Shown here: in pieces, positions 17,951-26,627 of the stretch
Layout of the letters: every line of letters starts with the position of its first letter
Position numbering within the stretch: position 1 is the stretch's first letter
From: JAGWBJ01 sp034423015
Lineage (GTDB): Bacteria; Chloroflexota; Dehalococcoidia; Lucifugimonadales; JAGWBF01
Direction: 5' to 3'
NCBI GenBank assembly: GCA_034423015.1
Contig: DAOUJG010000031.1
Span: forward strand, 1 to 64,000
DNA length: 64,000 bases
The notes under the pieces: generated by a model
Seen by the model: the letters and a program-made list of their open reading frames with translations, nothing else
Told to the model about the DNA's origin: nothing
Databases searched by the model: none
Translations under genes and position numbers: made by a program

Positions 17951-19194
17951 CTCCTGAGGATCATGGCGCTGCCCACCGAGGGGCCGCCCCATCCCATGTC
18001 CATGGTGATCTCGGCGTCCCGCACCTGGCGGCAGCCGCCTTCGGAGTAGTCGTAGGTGTGGTTGCCCTCTTGCCAGCCGTCGCAGTAGTCGTCGACGGTG
18101 CCCCGGAGCTGGCGGACGTTTTCGATGACCATGTTCATGCCGTGGGTGTAGCCCTCGCAGAGCTGTCCGCCGCTGGGGTTGTTGGGGCGCCCCTTGTTGG
18201 AAAAGGGGGAAGAAGTGGCGCCGAGCTGGATTGTGCCGCTGGAGACGTAGTCCTTGCCCTCGCCGGGCTTGCAGAAGCCGTAGTTCTCGAGCTGGAGGAG
18301 GACGGTGTAGGTGAAGGCGTCGTAGCAGCCGGTGATGTCCACGTCCTCGGGCCCGACACCGGCCATCTGGAACACCCTGGGGCCGATGTGGTATCCGGCG
18401 ACGCGGGTGATGGGGCCCTGCTGGTAGTGGAAGTCGCCGCCCGGCTTGGTGCCCCGGCCCTGGACGCCCATTATGTAAACCGGGGGCTGCTTCAGGTCAC
18501 GGGCGCGCTCGGTGGATGTGACGATGATGCAGGTGGCGTTGTCGGTCTCCAGGCAGCAGTCGAGCATGTGCGCGACGGGCCTGACGATCCAGCGGGAGTC
18601 GAGGACGTCCTGGACGGTGACCCGTCTCTTGATGTAGGCCTTGGGATTGTTGCTGGCGTGGTTGCTCTGGGCGGCCTTGATATGGGCGAGGTGCTCGTTC
18701 TTGACGCCGTACTCCATCATGTGGCGGGTGAAGGTGAAGGCGAAGGCCTGGACGGGCATGAAGAGGCCGTAGGGCTTGGTCAATACGTCGGGGCCGCTGA
18801 CTGGGGTGGCGGCGCCGGCATCCTTGCTGCTCATGCGGAACTGGGAGTATCCGTTCATGGAGCGGTAGATGGCGACGGTGTGGCACATGCCGGTCTCGAT
18901 GGCGCCCCGGGCGAGGCCGACGAGGGTCTCGGTGCTGGTGCCGCCGCCGGAGCAGTCCATGAAGAAGTTGGGGCGGATGCCGAGGTCATGCATGACGGTG
19001 CTGGAGGTGGTGGAGTCGCCCAGGTGGTAGCTGAGGAAGCCGTCGACGCCGTCGGGGCCAAGGCCGGCGTCGTCCATGGCGTTGCGGATGGCCTCGGCGG
19101 CCATGGCGCGGGTGCTGCGGCCCGAGCCGTGGGTGTAGCCGGTCTCGCCGACGCCGGCGATGCAGTACCTGTCCCTCAGGGCGTCGGCGGGCAC
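17947..19194 (-). CDS. thiolase-like (SCP2/lipid-transfer type) protein
   Basis: A 415-residue protein of the SCP2/lipid-transfer thiolase branch. IAGVGETGYTHGSGRSTRAMAAEAI is the typical N-terminus. The nucleophile region is MDCSGGGTSTET near residue 83, where Cys is retained. The C-terminal signature is NPSGGQLCEGYTHGMN, with G-Y-x-H-G in place of the GHP of biosynthetic thiolases. This GY(I/T)HG form is also found in Ltp2-type aldolases that work with DUF35 subunits. Reaction is therefore either thiolytic or retro-aldol cleavage of an acyl-CoA. Start GTG at 19194 lies three bases after the amidase stop. The DUF35 gene overlaps its end. Confidence 0.9.
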   Translation of the reverse strand: MPADALRDRYCIAGVGETGYTHGSGRSTRAMAAEAIRNAMDDAGLGPDGVDGFLSYHLGDSTTSSTVMHDLGIRPNFFMDCSGGGTSTETLVGLARGAIETGMCHTVAIYRSMNGYSQFRMSSKDAGAATPVSGPDVLTKPYGLFMPVQAFAFTFTRHMMEYGVKNEHLAHIKAAQSNHASNNPKAYIKRRVTVQDVLDSRWIVRPVAHMLDCCLETDNATCIIVTSTERARDLKQPPVYIMGVQGRGTKPGGDFHYQQGPITRVAGYHIGPRVFQMAGVGPEDVDITGCYDAFTYTVLLQLENYGFCKPGEGKDYVSSGTIQLGATSSPFSNKGRPNNPSGGQLCEGYTHGMNMVIENVRQLRGTVDDYCDGWQEGNHTYDYSEGGCRQVRDAEITMDMGWGGPSVGSAMILRR

Positions 19195-19197
19195 GGG

Positions 19198-20610
19198 TCA
19201 GTCCCGCTCCGCGGGTATTCCTGGAAACGGGGCGAGGGCTTCGTAGGCGTGGGCGACCCTGAGGACGGTCTCCTCGTCGAAGGCGCGCCCGGCTATCTGG
19301 AAGCCGATGGGCAGGCCCTCGGGGGAGAGGCCGCATGGGACGGAGACGGCAGGGTGCCCGGTGAGGTTGAAGGGTGCGGTGAAGCGGGCTATGGTGCCGA
19401 TAACGTCGGTGACCCTGTTCCAGAGGCGGCCGCTGTCCTCGGGCTTCCAGGCGACGACGGGGGAGGTGGGGGTGAGGAGGACGTCGACGCGGCGGAGGAG
19501 GTCGTTCATCTCGGCGGTGATGACGGTGCGGGCCTGGTCGGCCTTCATGTGCACGGTGGCGGGGAGGAAATGCCCGGGCCCGACCATGTTGAGGACGGGC
19601 TCGGCGTACTCTTCGGCCTGGGCCGCCAGGAGGGGGGCGTGGATGGCGGAGGCCTCGGGGGCGAAGACGCCCCACCAGGAGGCCTGGATGTAGTCGGCGT
19701 GGGGGAGGGAGACCTCCTCGACGGCCATGCCGGCGGCCTCCAGGGTGCGAATGGCGGCGTCCACCGCCTCCCGGATGCCGGGGCCCAGGTCCTTGAAGAA
19801 GTAATCGCGAGGGACACCGGCCCTGAGGCCCGCGACGTCGCCGGTGAGGGCCTTGCGGTAGTCTGGGACGGGCAGGTCGACGGTGCTGGTGTCCAGGGGG
19901 TCGTGGCCGGCGATGGCCTGCAGGACGATGGCGGCGTCTTCCACGGTGCGGGTCATGGGCCCGGCGTGGTCCAGGGACCAGGAGAGGGGGAAGACTCCGC
20001 GGCGGCTGACGCGGCCGTAGGTCTGCTTGAGGCCGACGATGCCGCAGAGGGAGGCGGGGCTGCGGATGGAGCCGCCGGTGTCGGTGCCGATGGCGGCGTG
20101 GCAGAGGTGGGCCGCGATTGCGGCGGCGGAGCCGGAGCTGGAGCCGCCGGTGTCCCTCTCCAGGTCCCAGGGGTTGCGGGTGACGCCGAAGAGGGGGTTG
20201 GGGGGAGCGCAGGCAAACTCGTAGAGGCCCAGCTTACCCACCATGACGGCGCCGGAGTCGTTGAGCTTTTGGACGATGGTGGCGTCCTGGTCGGGCACCT
20301 GGTCACGGAAGACCCTGGAGCCGCAGGTGGTGCGTATGCCGCTGGTCGCGACGATGTCCTTGTGGGCGACGGGCACGCCGTGGAGGGGCCCCAGGTAGCC
20401 GCCGGCGGCGATGGCCCTCTCGGCCTCCCGGGCCTGCCGGCGAGCCTCGTCGCGGCAGACGGTGATGTAGGCGTTGAGGACCTCTCCCTCGCCGTCGATG
20501 CGGTCCAGGGTGGCCTCCAGAAGCTCTACGGGAGAGGCCTCCCTGTTCCGGATCGCCTCGGACACCTGGCCGAGGGACATTCTGCAGAGGTCGTTGCCGG
20601 TGTTGGGCAT
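19198..20610 (-). CDS. amidase signature family enzyme (GatA/AtzE-like)
   Basis: A 470-residue amidase. The Ser-cisSer-Lys triad is visible: Lys in VPVAHKDIVA near residue 78, cis-Ser in GGSSSGSAAAIAA near 154, and the nucleophilic Ser in GTDTGGSIRSPAS near 178. It follows, by 12 bases, a 67-69 residue DUF4089/AtzG-like gene. This is the arrangement of the AtzG-AtzE 1-carboxybiuret hydrolase complex and of related small-subunit-dependent amidases. It would release ammonia from an amide whose acid product could feed the CoA-transferases downstream. It is unlikely to be GatA for tRNA amidation, since no gatB is adjacent and the partner has the AtzG ending. A run of G residues precedes the start. 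Confidence 0.92.
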   Translation of the reverse strand: MPNTGNDLCRMSLGQVSEAIRNREASPVELLEATLDRIDGEGEVLNAYITVCRDEARRQAREAERAIAAGGYLGPLHGVPVAHKDIVATSGIRTTCGSRVFRDQVPDQDATIVQKLNDSGAVMVGKLGLYEFACAPPNPLFGVTRNPWDLERDTGGSSSGSAAAIAAHLCHAAIGTDTGGSIRSPASLCGIVGLKQTYGRVSRRGVFPLSWSLDHAGPMTRTVEDAAIVLQAIAGHDPLDTSTVDLPVPDYRKALTGDVAGLRAGVPRDYFFKDLGPGIREAVDAAIRTLEAAGMAVEEVSLPHADYIQASWWGVFAPEASAIHAPLLAAQAEEYAEPVLNMVGPGHFLPATVHMKADQARTVITAEMNDLLRRVDVLLTPTSPVVAWKPEDSGRLWNRVTDVIGTIARFTAPFNLTGHPAVSVPCGLSPEGLPIGFQIAGRAFDEETVLRVAHAYEALAPFPGIPAERD

Positions 20611-20622
20611 GGCCCCCCCCCG

Positions 20623-20832
20623 TTATTGGATAAAAAGGGCGTTCCTGAAGACCCTGGCGGGCTCTACGTCCGTAAGGTCCAGCTCGTCCAGCCGGGAGGC
20701 CTCCTCCAGCACGCCGTCGAGCTGCACCTTGAACTTCTCCAGCCACTCGCGGGGAAACTCCCGCCCCAGCAGCTCCCGGGCTATGCGGTCCAGGGTGTCC
20801 AGGTCGATGTCAACCGGTTGCGCCATCGTCAC
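20623..20832 (-). CDS. AtzG-like (DUF4089) small amidase subunit
   Basis: A 69-residue protein (67 if the second start at 20826 is used) with one hydrophobic helical stretch and the ending DLTDVEPARVFRNALF. The E-P-A-x-V-F-R ending is the hallmark of DUF4089/AtzG-like proteins, a GatC-fold family that stabilises AtzE-type amidases. It opens the seven-gene operon directly before the amidase, which fits a two-subunit enzyme. GatC proper is a weaker alternative. Confidence 0.85.
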   Translation of the reverse strand: MTMAQPVDIDLDTLDRIARELLGREFPREWLEKFKVQLDGVLEEASRLDELDLTDVEPARVFRNALFIQ

Positions 20833-20930
20833 ACCAATCGTTTCGGCTCTTGGCGGGCCCGTCCGCCGGGCCGGGGACCGTATCGTCGGGGATATGTGAG
20901 GGCGATTCGCAAATCTCCCCTACGTGGTGG

Positions 20931-20959
20931 ATGTTACGCGAGGGCGTATGCGTTGTCAA
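20931..20959 (-). promoter_or_regulatory. near-consensus sigma70 promoter of the amidase/CoA-transferase operon
   Basis: On the minus strand TTGACA (20959-20954) and TAACAT (20936-20931) are 17 bases apart, with transcription predicted to start near 20924, about 90 bases before the AtzG-like gene. It is one of the best promoter matches in the window. Confidence 0.7.
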
Positions 20960-21037
20960 TCGGCGGGCGGCCCGCGGCGAGGGCAGAGGGCTCGGGCGCC
21001 GCGCCGAGGAGCGCCCGAGGATATATAATGGGAGCCC

Positions 21038-22288
21038 ATGAAGCTGATATCCGGAGCAACGCTGATAGACGGCCGAGGCGGACCTCCCCTGGAGGACGCG
21101 GCGGTGCTGGTGGACGACGGCGGGCGGATCGAGGCCGTGGGGGCCCGGCCCGCCGTGGCCGCGCCGGGAGACGCCCAGGTCTTCGACGCGGTGGGGATGA
21201 CGCTGCTGCCGGGACTCATCGATTGCCACGACCACCTGAGCTCGTTCACCTATGACATCATGAGCCGCTGGGGCATGACGGAGCCCCGGAGCCTGCGCCA
21301 CCTGCGCATCGCCAGGGTCATGGAAGACACTCTGTTGACGGGGTACACGACGGTGCGCGACTGCGGCTGGCTGGACGCGGGGTTCAGGCTGGCCGTGGAG
21401 GAGGGGCTGATCGCCGGGCCGAGGCTGCTGGTGGCCACCAGCCCCATCTCCTCTACAGTGGGGAACGCCGAGCGGAGCAGCGGGTCCGGCCACAGGCCCC
21501 CCGCGCCCCCGGACCCCCTCCTGCCCCGGGGGATCGCCGACGGGCCCGACGCCATCCGCGCCAAGGTGAGGGAGCTGGTGCGTGTCGGCGCCGACCTGAT
21601 CAAGGTGTTCCAGACGGGCTGGGGACGGCCGGAGCACGGCTCCATGGACGTCGACTACACCAGGGAGGAGCTGGACGCCCTGGTGCAGGAGGCCCACGTC
21701 CATGGCAGGAGGGTCGCCAGCCATGCCGTTGGCGGGGCCGGGTTGAGGATGTCGGTGGAGGCCGGAGTGGACACCATCGAGCACGGGTCGTACCTGAACA
21801 GGGACCCGGAGCTGCTGAAGATGATGGAGGACGGGAACACCTTCTTCGTGCCGACCCTCACGGTCTTCAAGTTCCACGCGGAGCATGGGACGCCCCATGG
21901 CCGTATGGAGGCCAGGGACTTCCGCCAGGACCACGTCGAGAGCGTGCAGCAGGCCCTGGCCGCGGGGGTCAAGGTCGTGGCCGGCACCGACGCCGGGGGC
22001 TGGGTCCACGGCAACAACGCCCAGGAGCTGGAGTGCCTGGTGGAGGCCGGCATGAGCCCCATGCAGGCCATAGTCGCGGCCACTAGCTGGGCCGCCGAAT
22101 GCTGCGGGCTGGAGAAGGATGTGGGCGCCGTCGAGAGGGGCAAGGCCGCCGACCTGGTGGTGGTGGACGGCGACCCCCTGGGCGACATCACCCTGCTGCA
22201 GGACAAGGGCAGGATCAAGCTGGTGATGAAGGAGGGGAGGGTGTACCGCAACTCCCTGGACGGCGACGCCCCGGCCGAAGTCCCATGA
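21038..22288 (+). CDS. metal-dependent amidohydrolase
   Basis: A 416-residue amidohydrolase-superfamily protein related to imidazolonepropionase/prolidase-type members. It shows the HxH of DCHDHLSS (near residue 64), a Lys in LIKVFQTGWG, His residues in ASHAVGGAG and DTIEHGSYL, and the terminal Asp in VAGTDAGG, all expected binuclear metal ligands. The C-terminal beta cap has GKAADLVVVDGDPL. It probably hydrolyses a cyclic amide, peptide or ester. TATAAT (21024-21029) is only eight bases before the ATG, so the transcript could be nearly leaderless, although GGGAG is also present. The next gene overlaps by four bases (ATGA). Confidence 0.92.
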   Translation: MKLISGATLIDGRGGPPLEDAAVLVDDGGRIEAVGARPAVAAPGDAQVFDAVGMTLLPGLIDCHDHLSSFTYDIMSRWGMTEPRSLRHLRIARVMEDTLLTGYTTVRDCGWLDAGFRLAVEEGLIAGPRLLVATSPISSTVGNAERSSGSGHRPPAPPDPLLPRGIADGPDAIRAKVRELVRVGADLIKVFQTGWGRPEHGSMDVDYTREELDALVQEAHVHGRRVASHAVGGAGLRMSVEAGVDTIEHGSYLNRDPELLKMMEDGNTFFVPTLTVFKFHAEHGTPHGRMEARDFRQDHVESVQQALAAGVKVVAGTDAGGWVHGNNAQELECLVEAGMSPMQAIVAATSWAAECCGLEKDVGAVERGKAADLVVVDGDPLGDITLLQDKGRIKLVMKEGRVYRNSLDGDAPAEVP

Positions 22289-24186
22289 GCAGGTCGTCCG
22301 AGCACAAGTACGACGTCCACGTGGAGCAGGGCGTCACCGTGCCCATGAGGGACGGGGTCCTGCTGTCCGCCGACCTGTACCTGCCTGTGGAGTCCGGGCC
22401 CGCGGAGCCCAAGCGCGCCGCCCCCGGCCCCTTCCCCGCGGTGTTGGAGCGCACTCCCTACGACAAGCGGGGGACCGGCGGGGCCGGCAGACCGCGCCCG
22501 GAGACTGGCAGGTACTTCGCCAGCCGGGGCTACGCGGCGGTGTTCCAGGACGTGCGGGGCCGCTTCGACTCCCAGGGTGCCTTCGTCAAGTACCTGGACG
22601 ACCCCGCCGACGGGTACGACACCGTGGAGTGGATCGCCAGCCAGGCCTGGTCCAACGGCCGGGTGGGCACCTTCGGGCTGTCCTACGGCGCCCACACCCA
22701 GGCGTCCCTGGCGGCGGCCAACCCGCCCCACCTGTCGTGCATGTTCCTGGACTCGGGCGGGTTCACCAACGCCTACGACAACTCGTGCCGCAACAGCGGC
22801 GCCTTCGAGCTTCGCCAGGTGTGCTGGGCCTTCACCCAGGCGAAGGTGGGCAGGGACGCGGCGGCGGACCCCACGGTCCGCGCCGCCCTGGAGGCCGAGG
22901 ACCTGCGGGGCTGGTTCCAGCGGATGCCCTGGAGACGGGGGCACTCGCCCCTCCGATGGGCCCCCGAGTACGAGGAGTACGTCTTCGACATGTGGACCAG
23001 GGCCGACTTCGACGACTACTGGAAGCAGATGGGTGTGTGCAACGAGCTGTACTTCGAGGGGTACGCGGACGTCCCCCAGCTCCACATGGGTAGCTGGTAC
23101 GACCCCTACACGCGCACCACCACGCGCAACTACACGGGCCTGTCGCCCATCAAGCGGGGCCCGGTGAGGCTGCTGTTGGGCCCCTGGACCCACGGGGCCT
23201 CCCACGTCACCTACTCGGGGGACGTGGACTTCGGCCCCGACGCCACGGTAGAGCGGGGCCTGGGCACGGACTACGACGAGCTGCGGCTGCGGTGGTTCGA
23301 CCGGTGGCTCAAGGATATGGACAACGGGACCGACGAAGAGCCTCCCGCCCGGGTGTTCGTCATGGGAGGCGGGGACGGACGCAAGGACGGGGAGGGACGC
23401 CTTAGGCACGGCGGGTCCTGGAGGGGCGAGGCGGAGTGGCCCCCGGCCCGCACCATGTACACGAACTTCTACCTCCAGGCCGACGGCTCGCTGACCACCG
23501 ACCCGCCCACGGCGACGGCGTCGGGGACCACGTACCAGTTCGACCCGACGAAGCCCGTGCCGACCGTCGGGGGCAACGTCTCGTCGGGGGCCGACGTCAT
23601 GGAGGGCGGCGCGTTCCACCAGGAGGAGGGGCCCCGGTTTCTCGGCTCCAAGGAGCCCTACCTTCCCCTGGGATCGCGCCCCGACGTGCTGGTCTTCCAG
23701 ACCCCGCCCCTGGAGGAGGACGTAGAGGTCACGGGACCGGTGACCGTGGCGCTCTGGGTGTCCTCGTCGGCCCCGGACACGGACTTCACCGCCAAGCTGG
23801 TCGACTGCCACCCGCCCAACGAGGACTATCCCAGGGGGTTCGATATGAACGTCAGCGATGGGATAATCCGCGCCCGCTACCGGGACTCCTTCAAGTCGCC
23901 CGAGCCGATGACGCCGGGCGAGGTGTACCGGGTGACTATCGAGCTCTATCCCACCGGCAACCTGTTCTGCCGGGGACACCGCATCAGGCTGGACATCTCC
24001 AGCAGCAACTTCCCCCGCCTGGACGTCAACCCCAACACCGGCGAAGCCCCGGGCCTCAGCCGCCGCACCGTCGTGGCCGAGAACACCGTGTACCACGACG
24101 CCCGACGCCCCTCCCACGTCGTCCTGCCCGTCGTGCCCCCAGGTCACCGTGAGGAGTCCGGGCCGGATGCCGGGGCGGGTGAGTGA
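22285..24186 (+). CDS. CocE/NonD family hydrolase
   Basis: A 633-residue protein of the X-Pro dipeptidyl-peptidase/cocaine esterase family. The N-terminal alpha/beta hydrolase domain starts VTVPMRDGVLLSADLYLP. The nucleophile is Ser133 in FGLSYGAHTQ, an acidic partner is likely in the following lobe, and the His lies in GPWTHGAS near residue 300. The C-terminal jelly-roll domain ends with RIRLDISSSNFPRLDVNPNTG. The ATG overlaps the amidohydrolase stop as ATGA, so the two hydrolases are coupled. Members cleave esters or Xaa-Pro peptides or acylate beta-lactams; the exact substrate is unknown. Confidence 0.93.
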   Translation: MSRSSEHKYDVHVEQGVTVPMRDGVLLSADLYLPVESGPAEPKRAAPGPFPAVLERTPYDKRGTGGAGRPRPETGRYFASRGYAAVFQDVRGRFDSQGAFVKYLDDPADGYDTVEWIASQAWSNGRVGTFGLSYGAHTQASLAAANPPHLSCMFLDSGGFTNAYDNSCRNSGAFELRQVCWAFTQAKVGRDAAADPTVRAALEAEDLRGWFQRMPWRRGHSPLRWAPEYEEYVFDMWTRADFDDYWKQMGVCNELYFEGYADVPQLHMGSWYDPYTRTTTRNYTGLSPIKRGPVRLLLGPWTHGASHVTYSGDVDFGPDATVERGLGTDYDELRLRWFDRWLKDMDNGTDEEPPARVFVMGGGDGRKDGEGRLRHGGSWRGEAEWPPARTMYTNFYLQADGSLTTDPPTATASGTTYQFDPTKPVPTVGGNVSSGADVMEGGAFHQEEGPRFLGSKEPYLPLGSRPDVLVFQTPPLEEDVEVTGPVTVALWVSSSAPDTDFTAKLVDCHPPNEDYPRGFDMNVSDGIIRARYRDSFKSPEPMTPGEVYRVTIELYPTGNLFCRGHRIRLDISSSNFPRLDVNPNTGEAPGLSRRTVVAENTVYHDARRPSHVVLPVVPPGHREESGPDAGAGE

Positions 24187-24293
24187 GGTTACCCAACCCG
24201 CATTTGGCCCAAGTCGATCGTGAGAAGGGCAGATGGACACCAATACGACCTTTCCCAGACTCATTGCGGCGTACCCCGTCAGGAGGTGAAGAA

Positions 24294-24536
24294 GTGTTCA
24301 CCGAGCATGAGCAGGTCGTCCTTACCGCCGAGGTCTTGGGAGACGGAGGTGAGGTGCTGAAGCCCGGCGATGTGGGCGTCGTCGTGCACGTGCACCCGGG
24401 AGGGGATGCCTACGTGGTGGAGCTCCTGACGCTGGACGGGGCCACCGCGGTCATTGCCACGGTCTTGCCATCTCAAGCGCGGCCGGTAACCAACAAGGAC
24501 ATCACCCACGCCCGCCGGCTGGAGCCTGCCGTTTGA
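24294..24536 (+). CDS. DUF4926 domain protein
   Basis: An 80-residue protein starting at GTG 24294 behind a perfect AGGAGGTGA (24281-24289). That ribosome site decides the start against longer in-frame openings. The body, VVLTAEVLG...LKPGDVGVVVHVHPGGDAYVVELLTLDGATAVIATV, matches DUF4926, a small SH3-like beta-barrel family often found alone or near toxin genes. It ends 25 bases before the convergent CoA-transferase. No function is known. Confidence 0.82.
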   Translation: MFTEHEQVVLTAEVLGDGGEVLKPGDVGVVVHVHPGGDAYVVELLTLDGATAVIATVLPSQARPVTNKDITHARRLEPAV

Positions 24537-24561
24537 GCCGCAGGTGGACCGCCCGCGTGCG

Positions 24562-25758
24562 CTAAATTACCCCAGCGTACCTTAGCTGGACCAGCTCGTC
24601 CCGGGAGTAGCCCAGCTCGCCACAGTACACCTCGGCGTTGTGCTGGCCCAGGAGCGGGGCGGGGCGCCACCGGGACAGGGACCCGGCCATGTCGAAGGCG
24701 GGGCCCGGATAGGTCAGAGCGCCGGCCTCGGGGTGCTCTACCTCCCGAAAGTATCCCCTGGCCACCATCTGCGGGTCCTCCATCATCTCCCCCGGCCCCA
24801 GGATGGGGGAGCACAGGACCCCGGCCTCCTGGCAGGTCTCGAACACCTCTTTCCTGGTGCGCTCAAGCATCCATCCCAGGAAGACCGGCTCGAACTCGTC
24901 CAGGTTGTCCATCCGGGCCCGGAGAGTGGCGAACCTGGGGTCCTTCCCAAGCTCCGGCATCCCCATGGCCCCGCAAAGGCGGTCGAAGAACCGGTCGTAC
25001 CCCACCCCGAACACCACGTACCCGTCGCTGCAGGGGTAGGCGCCCTGGGGGTATCCGCCCGGCCATGTGCCGCGCTCCGCCTTGAGGCCCGAGTACTCGT
25101 AGAACAGGGGGCGGTTGTCCACGTTCCCTGCCAACGCCTCCATGGCCGACACGTCCACGTGCTCGCCGCGTCCCGAGGCCTGGGCCGTCAGCAGGGCCGC
25201 CATGGCCGGGACCGCCGCCGTGGCCCCCGCCTGGAACCAGGATATGTCCGGCGCATACCTGAGGGGCTCCTCGTCAGGCAGACCATGGGTGTACATGCGG
25301 CCACTCATGGCGAACACGCCCATCTCCGTGGCCAGGTGGTCCCGGTAGGGCCCCGTCTGCCCGAAGGGAGTGACGGAGACCATCACCAGCCTGGGGTTCA
25401 CCCGGCGCAGGTCCTCGTAGGCAAGGCCGTTGGAGGGCAGGAAGGACGGCGGGAAGTTCTCCACCAGCACGTCGGCGGTGCGGACGAGCTCCTCGAGGAT
25501 GGCGCCGCCGCCCGGGACATCCAGGTCCAGGGTCACGCCCCTCTTGTTCATGTTCAGGTGGAGGTACAGGCCGCTCTTCTCGAGGTGAGGGACGTCTCCG
25601 GGGAAGGGGCCCATCCGGCGGGCGGGGTCTCCCTCGGGCGGCCGTTCGACCTTGACCACGTCGGCCCCGTAGTCGGCCAGCAGGCGGGCGCAGTAGGGGG
25701 CGGAGATGCCCCGCCCTAGGTCCAGCACCCTTACGCCTTCCAGGACCGTGGCCGCCAT
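24562..25758 (-). CDS. class III CoA-transferase-like protein (CaiB/BaiF), catalytic Asp replaced by Trp
   Basis: A 398-residue CaiB/BaiF protein with VRVLDLGRGISAPYCARLLADYGADVVKVERPPEG at the start and ASGRGEHVDVSAMEAL in the middle. The residue 25 positions before the Glu of SGRGE, where catalytic members have Asp, is Trp (SWFQAGATAA). The Gly four residues later is retained, which supports this alignment. It may be inactive, use another residue, or need a partner. It follows an SDR gene by 50 bases and is probably co-transcribed with it. Confidence 0.9.
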   Translation of the reverse strand: MAATVLEGVRVLDLGRGISAPYCARLLADYGADVVKVERPPEGDPARRMGPFPGDVPHLEKSGLYLHLNMNKRGVTLDLDVPGGGAILEELVRTADVLVENFPPSFLPSNGLAYEDLRRVNPRLVMVSVTPFGQTGPYRDHLATEMGVFAMSGRMYTHGLPDEEPLRYAPDISWFQAGATAAVPAMAALLTAQASGRGEHVDVSAMEALAGNVDNRPLFYEYSGLKAERGTWPGGYPQGAYPCSDGYVVFGVGYDRFFDRLCGAMGMPELGKDPRFATLRARMDNLDEFEPVFLGWMLERTRKEVFETCQEAGVLCSPILGPGEMMEDPQMVARGYFREVEHPEAGALTYPGPAFDMAGSLSRWRPAPLLGQHNAEVYCGELGYSRDELVQLRYAGVI

Positions 25759-25808
25759 ACGGCTCCCTCCGGGCCGATGCCCGAGGCTGTCTGTCTACCA
25801 GTCCCGGG

Positions 25809-26561
25809 CTACCAGTCCCAGGTCTTGCCCAGCTCCCGAGTCTTGACAAGCTGGCCGGTGAAGGTCCGGTTGTCCTTGAGGGCCAGGGCCACCGCGCTGG
25901 GAGCCGCCTCCTCGGGGGTGAGGCGTATGTGCCAGTCGTGCTGGGTCCAGGGGATGACCGACGAGCCCTCGCTCTTCATCGGGCCCGGGTCCAGGATGTT
26001 GACAGAGATATTGTGCTCCCTGAGCTCCTCGGCCAGGCAGTAGCTTAGCATGTGCAGGGCGGCCTTGGTGCTGCAGTAGACCGTGCCCCCGGGCCGGTGG
26101 TTGACCGCTGCGCCGGAGCCGACGTTGATGATCCTGCCCTCGCCCTGCTCCATCATGACGGGCAGCACGGACCGGGATGTGAGGTAGGGGCCGCGTACGT
26201 TGACGGCCATGGACAGGTCCCACCGCTGGGGATCGATGTCCAGGAAGGGCTCGCTGGGGATCATGATGCCCGCGTTGTTGACCAGGATGTCGATGCGCCC
26301 GTACTGCCCCGCCACCTCCTGGACCATGGCCTCCACCTGGGCCTCGTCGGAGACGTCGCAGGCCACGGCCAGCGCCTCGCCACCCGCGTCCCGGATCCTC
26401 AGGGCCTCCTCCTGTGCCGTGCCTGCCAACCCCGTCGGGGAGGCGGCCCTGGCGCACAGGGCGACGCGAGCGCCCTCGGCCGCGTAGGCCTTGGCGATTT
26501 CCCTGCCCAGCCCGCGGCTGGCGCCCGTGACGACTGCTACGCGACCCTTCAACCTGCTCAT
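25809..26561 (-). CDS. short-chain dehydrogenase/reductase (SDR)
   Basis: A 250-residue classical SDR. The cofactor motif is VTGASRGLGREIAKAYA. NNAG is in DILVNNAGIMI, the catalytic Ser is in NVGSGAAV, and YxxxK appears as VYCSTKAAL. Arg residues after the glycine motif suggest NADP preference. The start at 26561 (SRLKGRVAVVTG) follows a GGGAGGGAG sequence; the longer frame upstream is not conserved in style. It would oxidise or reduce an alcohol/ketone, perhaps on a CoA ester handled by the CoA-transferase next to it. Confidence 0.92.
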   Translation of the reverse strand: MSRLKGRVAVVTGASRGLGREIAKAYAAEGARVALCARAASPTGLAGTAQEEALRIRDAGGEALAVACDVSDEAQVEAMVQEVAGQYGRIDILVNNAGIMIPSEPFLDIDPQRWDLSMAVNVRGPYLTSRSVLPVMMEQGEGRIINVGSGAAVNHRPGGTVYCSTKAALHMLSYCLAEELREHNISVNILDPGPMKSEGSSVIPWTQHDWHIRLTPEEAAPSAVALALKDNRTFTGQLVKTRELGKTWDW

Positions 26562-26627
26562 GGCTGCTCCCTCCCCAGCTTGACCGGGGCCCCGCCTTCC
26601 GGCGAGGTTGCCCCCCCTCATCCTAAC

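Noticed and set aside
19198..20832. GatA/GatC for tRNA-dependent amidation
   Set aside because: No gatB neighbour, the small protein ends in EPARVFR as in DUF4089/AtzG proteins, and the operon is catabolic in content.
18058..21255. 1065-residue open frame on the plus strand, rich in Val, Gly and Asp
   Set aside because: It is antisense to the thiolase-like, amidase and AtzG-like genes, all of which have clear family motifs; no known domain is seen in it.
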